Source: an uncultured Lachnospiraceae bacterium
GTDB lineage: Bacteria; Bacillota; Clostridia; Lachnospirales; Lachnospiraceae
Reading direction: 5' to 3'
NCBI GenBank assembly: GCA_902770965.1
Contig: CACXUY010000015.1
Location: 1 to 64,000 of the forward strand
Length of the DNA: 64,000 bases
Position numbers and translations under genes: made by a program. This document shows positions 25,163 through 34,203 of this stretch, in pieces (the first letter of the stretch is position 1; each line of letters opens with the position of its first letter). The notes under the pieces are model-generated. The model worked only from the letters and a program-made list of their open reading frames with translations, was not told where the DNA came from and made no database searches.

Positions 25163-27409
25163 ATGAATGTATTTGAGAGATATGCGTACTTCATACAGGA
25201 TTATATTTATCGCTCAGGCTGGAAGAGTCTCAGAGGTGTTCAGAACGCCGCGGGGGAAGCGATATTCGGCACAGATGAGAACGTGCTGCTGACGGCATCT
25301 ACCGCGTCCGGGAAGACGGAGGCGGCATTTTTCCCTATTCTCACCCTGCTTGATGAGAAGCCTTCAGACACGGTTGGAGTGCTCTACATAGCGCCTCTCA
25401 AAGCTTTGATAAATGACCAGTTCGGACGGCTGAACGAACTATGTGAAGAAGAGGGTATTAAGGTGACCCGCTGGCACGGCGACGCGTCACAGACAAAAAA
25501 GCGCAGTCTGTTAAAGAAACCGTCAGGTATACTTCAGATCACGCCTGAATCTCTCGAATCGCTGCTGATAAATAAAAACATGGAGCTGGTATCGCTCTTC
25601 GGTGACCTGCGGTTCATCGTGATAGACGAGATCCATTCGCTGCTTCGCGCCGACCGGGGACTTCAGACATTCTGCCTCATAGAGCGCCTGTGCAGGCAGG
25701 CCGGCTGCAGCCCGCGCCGTATCGGACTGTCCGCGACCATCGGAAATCCTGAAGAAGCCGGCAGATTCCTTGCCGCAGGAAGCGGAAGGGGAACGGTGAT
25801 TCCTCGCATAGAGGGCGGCAAAGAGCTGTGGAGGCTCACCATGGAGCATTTTTACAACACCTCACCTCAGGCGGATGAGGGCAGGGAACTCATTGCGGAT
25901 ACGCCAAAGATCGAAGAACCTACCGATTATGCTCCTATGACAGCGGATCCCGGACTGGGATATATATTTGAGCACACGCGAGGAAAGAAATGCCTGATTT
26001 TCACCAACTCGCGGGAGGAATGCGAGGCCGTCTGTCAGAGCCTTCGCCAGTATTGTGAAGCCAGACGCGAGCCGGACCGCTTCCTCATCCATCACGGCAA
26101 TCTTTCCGCCTCTTACCGAGAGAGCGCGGAGGAGGAAATGAAGGACGATGATTCCCTTATGTCAGTCTGCGCTACCGCGACGCTGGAGCTTGGCATAGAT
26201 ATAGGGCGGTTGGAGAGAGCGTTTCACATAGACGCGCCCTTTACTGTCTCAGGCTTCCTGCAGAGGATGGGGCGAACCGGCAGACGCGGCAGTCCAGCGG
26301 AGATGTGGTTCGTGATGCGGGAGGAGCATCAGGAGGCCAGGGCGATGCTGCCGGACAGCATACCCTGGTATCTGATCCAGGGGATAGCTATAGTGCAGCT
26401 TTACGCCGAAGAGAGATTCGTCGAGCCTCCAAGAACAGACCGTCTTCCATACAGCCTGCTGTATCATCAGACCATGAGTACCCTGGCTTCCTGCGGCGAG
26501 ATGACGCCGGCAGAGCTTGCGTCGAGGGTGCTGACCCTGAATTGTTTTAAACGTATAAATCAGGATGATTACAGGCTCCTGCTGAAGCATTTGCTTGAGA
26601 TCGGTCACATCAGCCGCACGGAAAACGGCGGCCTGATATTGGGACTGCCCGGAGAGCGGGTAGTCAACAATTACAAGTTCTATGCTGTTTTTCAGGAGAA
26701 TGTTGAGTACACAGTGCGCTCAGGCTCTGAGCAGCTCGGTACCATAGTGAAGCCGCCGCCGGTTGGCGATAAGATAGCCATAGCCGGACGGGTCTGGGTT
26801 GTGGAAGAAGTGGACCACAAGCGAAGGTGTGTGTACTGTACCCTGGTGAAGGGGAATATCCCTGCTTATTTTGGAGATGTAGCCGGCGATATCAACACGA
26901 GAATACTGGAACGTATGTACAGAGTCTTGTCGGAGGAGAATGCATATCCGTACCTTATGCCTCATGCGGTATGCCGTCTTGCGGAAGCCCGCGAGGTTTT
27001 TAGTAAGTCGAAGATTACCGAGAGGCCTCTGGTCAGTCTTGGGGGCAAGATGTGGGCGCTGTTTCCTTGGCTGGGGAGCTATGCCTTCCTTGCGTTGGAG
27101 CGCTTTTTGAAGATCCGCTGCGGCGAACGGCTTGGCTTAAAAGGTCTCAATTCATCGCGTCCTTATTATATGCAGTTCACTATGCAGGCAGATGAAGCAG
27201 AGTTTTATGAAATACTCTGCGAAGAGGCATCGAAGGAATGGAATCCTATGGAGCTTGTCTACCCTAAAGAGGTTCCGGTTTTTGAAAAATACGATGAGTA
27301 TGTACCGAAGGAGCTGGTAAGAAAGGGGTTTGCGCTGGGCGTGCTGGATGTAGCCGGCATGATGGACCGGGTCACGGAATGGAGCAGATATAAAGAGCGC
27401 TGTGAATAG
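25163..27409 (+). CDS. sngC: Lhr/BrxHI-like DEAD/DEAH helicase of Shango-type system (SngC)
   Basis: 748 residues from the ATG after ACGGAG; an apparent longer frame reads back through the repeat element and is rejected. Superfamily 2 motifs are complete: Q-motif region SLRGVQNAAGEAIF, Walker A TASTASGKTEAAF, Walker B VIDEIHSL, motif III LSATIGNP, and C-terminal ATLELGIDIG and FLQRMGRTGRRG (motifs V and VI). The long C-terminal part matches the Lhr/BrxHI subgroup. It would translocate on nucleic acid and provide the main enzyme activity of the defence complex. No nuclease domain was seen in it. Confidence 0.87.
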   Translation: MNVFERYAYFIQDYIYRSGWKSLRGVQNAAGEAIFGTDENVLLTASTASGKTEAAFFPILTLLDEKPSDTVGVLYIAPLKALINDQFGRLNELCEEEGIKVTRWHGDASQTKKRSLLKKPSGILQITPESLESLLINKNMELVSLFGDLRFIVIDEIHSLLRADRGLQTFCLIERLCRQAGCSPRRIGLSATIGNPEEAGRFLAAGSGRGTVIPRIEGGKELWRLTMEHFYNTSPQADEGRELIADTPKIEEPTDYAPMTADPGLGYIFEHTRGKKCLIFTNSREECEAVCQSLRQYCEARREPDRFLIHHGNLSASYRESAEEEMKDDDSLMSVCATATLELGIDIGRLERAFHIDAPFTVSGFLQRMGRTGRRGSPAEMWFVMREEHQEARAMLPDSIPWYLIQGIAIVQLYAEERFVEPPRTDRLPYSLLYHQTMSTLASCGEMTPAELASRVLTLNCFKRINQDDYRLLLKHLLEIGHISRTENGGLILGLPGERVVNNYKFYAVFQENVEYTVRSGSEQLGTIVKPPPVGDKIAIAGRVWVVEEVDHKRRCVYCTLVKGNIPAYFGDVAGDINTRILERMYRVLSEENAYPYLMPHAVCRLAEAREVFSKSKITERPLVSLGGKMWALFPWLGSYAFLALERFLKIRCGERLGLKGLNSSRPYYMQFTMQADEAEFYEILCEEASKEWNPMELVYPKEVPVFEKYDEYVPKELVRKGFALGVLDVAGMMDRVTEWSRYKERCE

Positions 27410-27412
27410 TTC

Positions 27413-27572
27413 TGTGAAATGTTCTGCGAAAAGTACTGAGAAAAGTTCTGCGAAAAGTTCTGCGAAGAGTTCTGAGAAAAGTACTGAGAAAAGCGCTGCG
27501 AAAAGTTCTGCGAAAAGTTCTGAGAAAAGTGCCACGAAAAGTGCCACGAAGAGTTCTGAGAAAAGTGCTGCG
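27413..27572 (+). repeat. 12-bp tandem repeat after sngC
   Basis: About thirteen imperfect copies of AAAAGTTCTGCG-type units begin right after the helicase stop codon. They read as an open frame of Lys-Ser-Ser/Thr-Ala/Glu tetrads (from a GTG at 27402). I treat it as a minisatellite; translation is unproven. Confidence 0.85.
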
Positions 27573-27612
27573 AGTATATGGGTTCACTGTATTAATAAAG
27601 AGGGGTCAAGAC

Positions 27613-28809
27613 ATGGATAAGCGAGAGACAGACGGCAGCGAAAAAAAAGCTATCGATATGAGTGAAGATATGATGCAGCTGAAAAATGACGGCTGTCTGC
27701 CGGGTGAAGACATAAGCAAGGCCGGTACGTCGTTGACAGGCATTGAAGGACCGGACCGCATTGCCACTGCGCCGGTCAAGCGGCGGGAGCGCGATTTTGG
27801 CCTCGACTGTGTCAGAATATTGGCGGTATGCATCCTCTTTTGGCTCCATTTCTACCTGAGAAACGGTTTCTATTACTCTGAAGTCACTGATTTCTTCGGT
27901 TTTGTAGCTGTGAGCTTTCGTTCCGTATTCATGTGCTGTATCCCGCTGTTCCTGATGCTGACCGGATACCTGCACTGCGGAAAGGAATGGACAGCCTCCG
28001 GTTACCGCTCCATACTCCCTATATTGGTCAGCTACACCTTGGTCTCCCTGATTCACCTGGTCTACAAGATAGGCCTAATGAATGTGGACAAAACAGCAGG
28101 CGAATGGGTGCTGGAGTTCATTTCATTTAAAATGGCCGACTACAGCTGGTACATAGGGATGTATATCGGTCTTTTTCTGCTGATCCCGCCCATGAACCTG
28201 CTTTGGTCTGCCGCAAAGGATAAGAAACAGCACCAAGGGATAGTAATTACCTTCGTCTGCGTCACATTCCTTACATCCACGGTGAATACATTTACGGAGT
28301 TTTTGGGTACAAATATCCTGCCGGCATATTTCACCCAGATCTACTATGTCACTTATTACTTTATTGGCTGCTATATACGAACCTACCGTCCGAAGGGGAA
28401 TTGGCGGATAATGCTTCCGTTGGTGCCGGTCCTTGGAGGGGTGGCAGCTCTGGTAAATGTACTTACAAGAGAGGACGCGGCCAGCTTTTATTCGGGCTAC
28501 AGCGCAAGCTACAGCAACCTGATCATCGCGGCGATGTCTGTGCTTATGTTCCTTTCGGTCTATACGCTGAAAACAAACAGCGCCTTGCTGAAGAAGATAG
28601 CGGCTGCCATCTCGGGCGTTGTCCTTGAGATGTATCTTTTGTCGTATCTGTTCGATTCAAATATTTATGTTATGTACAAGGGAAGCTATGGGATGAGGGA
28701 TTACATCTGGGTCGGTTTCCTGATGACGCTGGCTGTCTTTGCGCTGTCGTTCATAGCTGCCAGAATCGTTAACAGGATCACAAAATTAATAGTAAGGTTA
28801 TTTGTATGA
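27613..28809 (+). CDS. Acyltransferase family 3 membrane protein
   Basis: 398 residues; GAGGGG precedes the ATG. After a 60-residue cytoplasmic lead comes the acyltransferase 3 pattern: RDFGLDCVRILAVCILFWLH (with the catalytic-region His), then about ten membrane segments such as CIPLFLMLTGYLHCG, YIGMYIGLFLLIPP and LIIAAMSVLMFLSVYTL. Members of the family O-acylate sugars of cell-wall or surface polymers at the membrane. The substrate cannot be read from the sequence. The stop codon overlaps the next gene's start (ATGA), so the two are translationally coupled. Confidence 0.88.
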   Translation: MDKRETDGSEKKAIDMSEDMMQLKNDGCLPGEDISKAGTSLTGIEGPDRIATAPVKRRERDFGLDCVRILAVCILFWLHFYLRNGFYYSEVTDFFGFVAVSFRSVFMCCIPLFLMLTGYLHCGKEWTASGYRSILPILVSYTLVSLIHLVYKIGLMNVDKTAGEWVLEFISFKMADYSWYIGMYIGLFLLIPPMNLLWSAAKDKKQHQGIVITFVCVTFLTSTVNTFTEFLGTNILPAYFTQIYYVTYYFIGCYIRTYRPKGNWRIMLPLVPVLGGVAALVNVLTREDAASFYSGYSASYSNLIIAAMSVLMFLSVYTLKTNSALLKKIAAAISGVVLEMYLLSYLFDSNIYVMYKGSYGMRDYIWVGFLMTLAVFALSFIAARIVNRITKLIVRLFV

Positions 28810-29342
28810 GGAAAAGAATTGGAGAAAGACACGTCAAGGGCCGAAAGGCTTATTACCATATGGCAGTGCGGACCGCCCGAAACAAGGCAAGGGATCGGAA
28901 GGAAATATCCAACAAGGAGATGCTTGCCGAGCTTTTCACAGATAAACATGTGAGGGAAATGAAAAGGTATAGACAGCACGGTCAGGTATCCACATATGAG
29001 CACTGCAAGAACGTGGCGAGATTGAGCTGCAAGGTTGACAGGAAGCTCCGCCTCCATTCAAACAAGGAAACCCTGATCAAAGGCGCGATGCTTCACGACT
29101 TTTACCTTTATGACTGGCACGAGGGTGATGGCGGCACTCATCGCCTCCATGGATTTTCTCATGCTGAGACGGCGTGCAGAAACGCGAGGAAATATTTCAG
29201 CACAGACGCGGCAGTCAACCATGTGATCTATTCTCATATGTGGCCGCTGAACCTGACTAAGATCCCGGCTTCAAGAGAGGCGTGGGTCGTATGCTTTGCG
29301 GACAAGATCGCCGCGTTAAGCGAGACATTATTCAGGAAGTAA
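28806..29342 (+). CDS. HD-domain phosphohydrolase
   Basis: 178 residues. Metal-binding positions are visible as TYEHCKNVARL (first His), MLHDFYLYDWH (the HD pair), GFSHAETA and VIYSHMWPL, then CFADKIAALSE. The family usually hydrolyses nucleotides or phosphate esters. The N-terminal 45 residues are basic (KGRKAYYHMAVRTARNKARD). The ATGA overlap with the acyltransferase gene indicates an operon, but the functional link is not evident. A family B repeat follows the stop codon. Confidence 0.87.
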   Translation: MRKRIGERHVKGRKAYYHMAVRTARNKARDRKEISNKEMLAELFTDKHVREMKRYRQHGQVSTYEHCKNVARLSCKVDRKLRLHSNKETLIKGAMLHDFYLYDWHEGDGGTHRLHGFSHAETACRNARKYFSTDAAVNHVIYSHMWPLNLTKIPASREAWVVCFADKIAALSETLFRK

Positions 29343-29343
29343 A

Positions 29344-29457
29344 CATTCATAGCAAGCCTGTGCTGCCACAACGTATGAAAGTTGTGGCAGCATACAGGCG
29401 ATGTATGTATGTATCGCTATATAGCCACCCGCTTCGGGGGACCGACTTTCAAAGTAA
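29344..29457 (+). repeat. Family B structured repeat
   Basis: The core GCTGCCACAAC / GTTGTGGCAGC is a perfect 11-bp stem with an 8-nt loop, flanked by an outer GCCTGT/ACAGGC pairing, then the tail hairpin CACCCGCTTCGGGGGACCGAC. It begins right after the HD-gene stop codon. Confidence 0.88.
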
Positions 29458-29564
29458 CTACAGTTTTTCAAAGATGTTTCGGGCGGTGAGTCCTCCGCTA
29501 TGGTTTTTTGATCACATATGTGCTAAACTAAACCAGTTATCTTATCTGAACGCAAAAGAATTCT

Positions 29565-29604
29565 GGCTATTCAGCACCTCTGGCCTGAGATGCCGAATAA
29601 TTAC
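29565..29604. repeat. Family A palindromic repeat
   Basis: GGCTATTCAGC and CGAATAATTAC form diverged terminal inverted repeats around about 18 bp. It lies upstream of the diguanylate cyclase gene. Confidence 0.6.
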
Positions 29605-29690
29605 AAAGCATAGTCATATTTTTAATTGCTTAGCATATCTCAAGTCTTTTGTACATAGGCTCCCTGGCGGGTATGGGAGGCATATTGATC

Positions 29691-30734
29691 ATGGAATTCA
29701 TATCGAACATGGACGGCATAGCAAACGTTAAAAGAAAACTGTACATGAGCAGTGTGATGAGAAAAAAACAAGCATCGGAAATAGGGAGTTCTGATTCATT
29801 AAACGACACCGCTCATATGGATAATCTGGCAAATTTAGACAGCATTGAGGAGCGTCTGCGGAACAAGACGCTGATGCAAAGACAATTCGCTCTGTCGGCA
29901 GGGGTTTTATGCACGACAGCAATGATGTCACTGCTGATAGCACTGGTCTATTTTATGAATATCCCCAATCCCAACATGATCCTGATCGCTGGACTTGTTC
30001 TGTGCTCCGCGCTCTTTGGTTTCAGCGGAGGCTTGGTTGCTGCCGTTATCATGGGTATGTACACTATTTACTTTTTCTCCTTCAACCATAGCTTTATACA
30101 TTTTAACAGCGAAGGCATGATGAAGGTAGTCGTATCATACATAGGGATCATTATAGATATGGTACTTGTATGTTCGTTAAAAAGCGCGGAAATCCAGGCC
30201 TTCAGCGATATAGATGAGCTTGTGAAAAGACTTCATAAAGAAAATGAGATGCTGCACAGCATATCTATGTTCGACGCGCTGACCGGGATCAGAAACCGGA
30301 TGGCGCTGAGGCATGACTGTGACCTTTTCAGGAACTGCGAAGTGACTGTGATGATGCTTGACCTTGATGATTTCAAGGCCATTAATGATACGAAGGGACA
30401 TGAGGAGGGAGACAGGGTCCTCATCGACATAGGTAAGCTTCTGGCGAGCACCTTCGGCAGGAATCAGTGTTATCGCTATGGCGGAGATGAGTTCGTTGTC
30501 GTCTCCACGAAACTGACCTCGGAGGAATTCGAAGAGAAGCTGGATTTCATGAAGAAGAGGCGGCCGGTGGTTGAGATGAACGGAGTGATGTCAGAGATAA
30601 ACTATTCCGTGGGGTACATTCATAGGTTTGTCACCGGCGCGAGTGAACTTAATGACCTGTTCGCGGAAGCGGACGTGCGTATGTATCGGACCAAACGTGC
30701 CAAGAAGGAAGCCGGAACAAGCATAAGGGAATGA
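29691..30734 (+). CDS. Membrane diguanylate cyclase (GGDEF)
   Basis: 348 residues; I chose the ATG 10 nt after GGGAGG over an upstream TTG. Three to four membrane segments occupy about residues 70-165 (LCTTAMMSLLIALVYFM, MILIAGLVLCSALFG, VVSYIGIIIDMVLVC), then a short helical linker (ELVKRLHKENEML) leads to the GGDEF domain. The active site reads YGGDEFVVV, intact, with FDALTGIRNR and LDLDDFKAINDT also conserved, so it should make cyclic di-GMP from two GTP. No inhibitory RxxD is obvious. It ends at a bidirectional terminator facing copA. Confidence 0.93.
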   Translation: MEFISNMDGIANVKRKLYMSSVMRKKQASEIGSSDSLNDTAHMDNLANLDSIEERLRNKTLMQRQFALSAGVLCTTAMMSLLIALVYFMNIPNPNMILIAGLVLCSALFGFSGGLVAAVIMGMYTIYFFSFNHSFIHFNSEGMMKVVVSYIGIIIDMVLVCSLKSAEIQAFSDIDELVKRLHKENEMLHSISMFDALTGIRNRMALRHDCDLFRNCEVTVMMLDLDDFKAINDTKGHEEGDRVLIDIGKLLASTFGRNQCYRYGGDEFVVVSTKLTSEEFEEKLDFMKKRRPVVEMNGVMSEINYSVGYIHRFVTGASELNDLFAEADVRMYRTKRAKKEAGTSIRE

Positions 30735-30775
30735 TGAATAGTTACTGATTTAGTTAGTAGGAAATAAAACCAAAT

Positions 30776-30820
30776 CGGCCGGTCAAGGCATCCGCTCGAT
30801 ATGGATGCTTTGACCGGCCG
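30776..30820. terminator. Bidirectional terminator between GGDEF gene and copA
   Basis: CGGCCGGTCAA pairs with TTGACCGGCCG, and inner GCATCC/GGATGC extends the stem to 17 bp with one mismatch. It lies between two convergent genes. T-runs are short on both sides. Confidence 0.7.
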
Positions 30821-30856
30821 TCGTGCTGTTTCACCGTAATGGGATCGCATTCCGTA

Positions 30857-31060
30857 TTACCTGATCCCGCCGTATTCGTAACCTGCGCCCTCTACGGCAG
30901 CTTTGATGTCGGCTTCAGCGATATCGGCTGTGGTCTCAAGAGTTACGAGGTTCTCATCATGGTTCGCGGAAGCGCTTGCCACGCCTTCGAGTTTTTCAAG
31001 TGCCTGCTTAACATGAGCCTCACAGTGGGCGCACATCATGCCTTTGACAGTGATTTCCAT
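30857..31060 (-). CDS. copZ: CopZ-like copper chaperone from an internal start
   Basis: In frame with copA, an ATG is preceded by a perfect AAGGAGG with 11-nt spacing. The 67-residue product (MEITVKGMMCAHCEAHV...) is a complete heavy-metal-associated domain with the CxxC site at residues 10 and 13, the size of a free CopZ. Free CopZ delivers Cu(I) to the ATPase. I infer that the same reading frame gives both a fusion protein and a separate chaperone. Internal initiation is predicted only from the site's strength. Loss of an old copA stop codon would explain the low-complexity linker. Confidence 0.55.
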   Translation of the reverse strand: MEITVKGMMCAHCEAHVKQALEKLEGVASASANHDENLVTLETTADIAEADIKAAVEGAGYEYGGIR

Positions 31061-33787
31061 CGTTGTAGTATCCTCCTTATGATTATAAGTGTTGGCTGCT
31101 TCGCCGGAGTCAGCCGCAGCAGAGCCCGCGAAGACGGTATTTGGGGTGGAGTGATCTGCAGCGTCATGCCCTGCGGAATCATTCTTTGAGCAGTCGGTAT
31201 CTGCCGGGCCTGAGTCGGATGAATAACCATCGATGATATTTTTTTCCGTATCATGGCCATACATTTCCTCGGAAGGGATAACCAGGAGCGGCTTGCTGCC
31301 GAGGGGATTCTTCAGGGGCTTGTCTTTTGAACCGTCGTCAGGTTTAAAAAGATTCAGCCGGAGCGCGTTCATGACCACACAGAAGCTTGACAGGCTCATG
31401 GCTGCCGCTCCGAACATGGGGTTCAAGGTCAAGCCGAAGGAGTGAATGTAGGCCCCGGCGGCAAGCGGGATGCCGACAGCATTGTAGAAGAATGCCCAGA
31501 ACAGGTTCTGATGGATGGTCTTGAGCGTAGCGCGGCTGAGCCTTACGGCGGCGGAGACGTCTGAGAGTCGGCTCTTCACGAGAACGACATCGGCGGCATC
31601 GAGGGCTACGTCGTTGCCGGCTCCTATGGCGATTCCGATGTCAGCCTGAGTAAGGGCCGGGGCATCATTGATTCCGTCACCAACCATGACGACCTTACCG
31701 TGTTCTTGCAGCTTGCGGATGACATCCTGCTTCCCGTCCGGTTTCACTCCGGCGGCTACCTCATCCACACCTGCGGTCTTCGCGATAGCCGCAGCGGTTT
31801 TCTCATTGTCGCCGGTGAGCATAACCACGTGCAGGCCCATGTTTTTGAGCTCTGAGATGGCCATGGCCGAGTCTTCTTTAATTACATCCGCGACAGAGAT
31901 GATGCCGAGAAAACGCTTCCCGGAGCAGAAAAACAGCGGTGTCTCGCCGCTCATGGACAGCTCGTCCGCCAGCTTTTTATCATTCTGTCCTATAGGCGCT
32001 ATCGAGGACACAAGCTCCATATTGCCGCCGTATACCATCTCGCCATTGATCATGGCGCACAGACCGTTCCCGGACAAAGCCTTGAAATCCTCAGCCTCAG
32101 AGGGAAGCAGTCCTTTCTCAGCGCCGTAATTGACTATGGCTTTTGCAAGAGGGTGCTCGGATTTGCTCTCCAGTGAAAAGGCGGCGCTCAAAAGCCGCGT
32201 GGTATCTGCGTGGCGTGATGAAGCAGAAAACTCAGCCTGAGCGGCAGAGCGGTTTTTATTGGCGCATTCCGGGCTGTTAACCGAGCCGGTCCTCGTGATG
32301 ATTCCCGGATCGTTAGCCGACTCGGTTACTGTGACGCTTCCCGGACCGTTAGCCGACTCGGTTACTGTGACGCTTCCCGGACCGTTAACAGAACCGGTCC
32401 TTGTGATGCTATCAGCCGGGTAGATTCCTGCCACTCTCGGTTCACCCTTTGTGATGGTTCCGGTTTTGTCAAGCGCGACTATCTGCGCTTTGCCTGTCTC
32501 CTCCAGGGAGACGGCAGTTTTGAACATGATGCCGTGCTTTGCCCCCATGCCGTTTCCTACCATGATGGCGACAGGCGTGGCGAGTCCGAGCGCGCAGGGG
32601 CAGCTGATGACGAGGACAGATATAGCCCTTGCCAGGGAGAACCCGAAGCTGCGTCCCACCGCCAGCCAGATGACGAAGGTGACGGCCGCGATCCCGATGA
32701 CGGCGGGGACAAATATGCCGGACACCTTGTCGGCGATCTTGGCTATCGGGGCTTTTGTGGCTGCCGCGTCACTAACCATCCGTATTATCTGTGACAGGGT
32801 CGTGTCTTTTCCGACCCTTGTCGCCTCGCAGACCATGTAGCCATTTTCGTTTATGGTAGCTGCGGACACCGTGTCGCCGGGTTTTTTGTCGACAGGTATG
32901 CTCTCACCGGTGAGGGCAGCCTCATTTACCGCGCTGTTTCCTTCGATCACAAATCCGTCGACGGGAATATTTGATCCGGGGCGAACGACGAACCTGTCGC
33001 CCGTCCTTAGCTGTTCAATTGGGATCTCCGTCTCGGCTCCTTCCTTAAGCACGATGGCTGTCTTGGGGGCGAGCTTCATGAGGCTCTTGAGCGCGTCGGT
33101 GGTACGTCCCTTCGATATGGCTTCGAGCAGCTTCCCGACGGTGATGAGCGTGAGTATCATTGCGGCGGATTCAAAATAGAACTCCTCCATATAGGCGGAG
33201 ACGCCCGCAATGTCGCCGGCTTTTGAGGCAGCCGTCATGGCGAAGAGGGCATACACGCTGTACGCGAAGGAGGCAGCCGAACCCATGGACACAAGAGTGT
33301 CCATATTCGGGGCGCCGTGGATGGCACCCTTGAAGCCGCTTATGAAAAAGCGCTGGTTTATAACCATGACCGCCGCGGAAAGCAGCAGCTCATAGATGCC
33401 CATGGCTATATGGTTTCCGTGCAGGAAGGACGGCACAGGCCAGCCCCACATCATATGTCCCATGGAGACGTACATCAGTGGCAGGAGGAGCAGCAGGGAT
33501 GCTATGAGGCGGTTCCTTATTCTGGGAGTCTCTGTGTCTTTCAGCTCATTGTCATAATCAGGCACGGCTGATTCCTGAGAGCCATAGGACTGCTTCAGGC
33601 TGGCACCGTAGCCGGCATCGGTTACTGCTTTTATGATATCCTGAGGGGAGGCAGTACCCTCGACACCCATTGAGTTGGTGAGCAGACTGACTGCGCAGTT
33701 CTCAACTCCCGGCAGGGCTGACACAGCTTTCTCGACCCTCGCCTGACAGGCGGCACAGCTCATTCCTGTGACGTTGTATTGTTCCAT
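30857..33787 (-). CDS. copA: Copper-translocating P-type ATPase with C-terminal CopZ-like domain
   Basis: 976 residues from the ATG preceded by GGGAGGATC. The N-terminal metal-binding domain has GMSCAAC (Cys11, Cys14). It is a P1B-type pump with eight membrane segments: TGES in the actuator domain, SCPCALG (CPC metal site), phosphorylation site DKTGTIT, SEHPLAKA (HP motif), and MVGDGINDAPAL. It exports Cu(I) at ATP cost. Two features are odd. A 12-residue repeat array sits just after DKTGT. Also, the frame continues through a 65-residue Asp/Ser-rich linker into a second metal-binding domain (GMMCAHC, Cys919 and Cys922) that has its own ribosome binding site. No regulator gene (copY or csoR) is adjacent. 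Confidence 0.95.
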   Translation of the reverse strand: MEQYNVTGMSCAACQARVEKAVSALPGVENCAVSLLTNSMGVEGTASPQDIIKAVTDAGYGASLKQSYGSQESAVPDYDNELKDTETPRIRNRLIASLLLLLPLMYVSMGHMMWGWPVPSFLHGNHIAMGIYELLLSAAVMVINQRFFISGFKGAIHGAPNMDTLVSMGSAASFAYSVYALFAMTAASKAGDIAGVSAYMEEFYFESAAMILTLITVGKLLEAISKGRTTDALKSLMKLAPKTAIVLKEGAETEIPIEQLRTGDRFVVRPGSNIPVDGFVIEGNSAVNEAALTGESIPVDKKPGDTVSAATINENGYMVCEATRVGKDTTLSQIIRMVSDAAATKAPIAKIADKVSGIFVPAVIGIAAVTFVIWLAVGRSFGFSLARAISVLVISCPCALGLATPVAIMVGNGMGAKHGIMFKTAVSLEETGKAQIVALDKTGTITKGEPRVAGIYPADSITRTGSVNGPGSVTVTESANGPGSVTVTESANDPGIITRTGSVNSPECANKNRSAAQAEFSASSRHADTTRLLSAAFSLESKSEHPLAKAIVNYGAEKGLLPSEAEDFKALSGNGLCAMINGEMVYGGNMELVSSIAPIGQNDKKLADELSMSGETPLFFCSGKRFLGIISVADVIKEDSAMAISELKNMGLHVVMLTGDNEKTAAAIAKTAGVDEVAAGVKPDGKQDVIRKLQEHGKVVMVGDGINDAPALTQADIGIAIGAGNDVALDAADVVLVKSRLSDVSAAVRLSRATLKTIHQNLFWAFFYNAVGIPLAAGAYIHSFGLTLNPMFGAAAMSLSSFCVVMNALRLNLFKPDDGSKDKPLKNPLGSKPLLVIPSEEMYGHDTEKNIIDGYSSDSGPADTDCSKNDSAGHDAADHSTPNTVFAGSAAADSGEAANTYNHKEDTTTMEITVKGMMCAHCEAHVKQALEKLEGVASASANHDENLVTLETTADIAEADIKAAVEGAGYEYGGIR
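31072..31078 (-). promoter_or_regulatory. Internal Shine-Dalgarno inside copA
   Basis: AAGGAGG on the minus strand, 11 nt before the internal ATG of the CopZ-like domain. A perfect site is unlikely by chance at precisely this domain border. Confidence 0.65.
32272..32411 (-). repeat. 36-bp tandem repeat in copA
   Basis: Four units of 36 bp encode 12-residue repeats of the SVTVTESANGPG type right after the DKTGT region. The middle two are almost identical at the DNA level. The frame is preserved. Confidence 0.85.
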
Positions 33788-34203
33788 TTCGATCCTCCCT
33801 GGTGAGCTTTTCACATGTCTTCGTTACATCAGCGGTTCGTGTGCACCAACCCTGTCAGTATATTATACATTTGAGAGACCGGTACTGCAAGTGGCCATAT
33901 AGAAGCATAAAGCAAGCATAAAGCAAGCATAAAGAAGCCACGAAAAAGGTATAAAAAAGTGAGTTGAACGGCTAGCCTGAATGATGTAAAATATTTGATG
34001 CCATAGAGCGAGGCATAGTAAGATTATGCCGTTAGCTGAATCGATAAGGCTCGACAGCGCGGACACAGCGGACGCTCTCTCACGTCTGCCACGAATGACC
34101 GTAGACGGTGATAAGTCGTGAAAACGAGGACACAGCACATAGCCAGGTCGCAGGGTTTGCGCGTCTATCGAGACTGTTTATAATAATGCAAAGGAGAACA
34201 ACT
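33788..34203. other. Intergenic region between copA and a small conserved gene
   Basis: 416 bases. It holds three copies of an 11-bp AAGCATAAAGC repeat (33902-33935) and, from about 34030, a GC-richer stretch that looks structured (GACGGTGATAAGTCGTGAAAA and nearby pairs). I could not assign it to a known RNA family. Confidence 0.4.

Noticed and set aside
21511-27409. BREX system
   Set aside because: The ATPase and helicase resemble BrxD and BrxHI, but no pglX, pglZ, brxC or brxL-type gene is present; the TerB-ATPase-helicase trio fits Shango.
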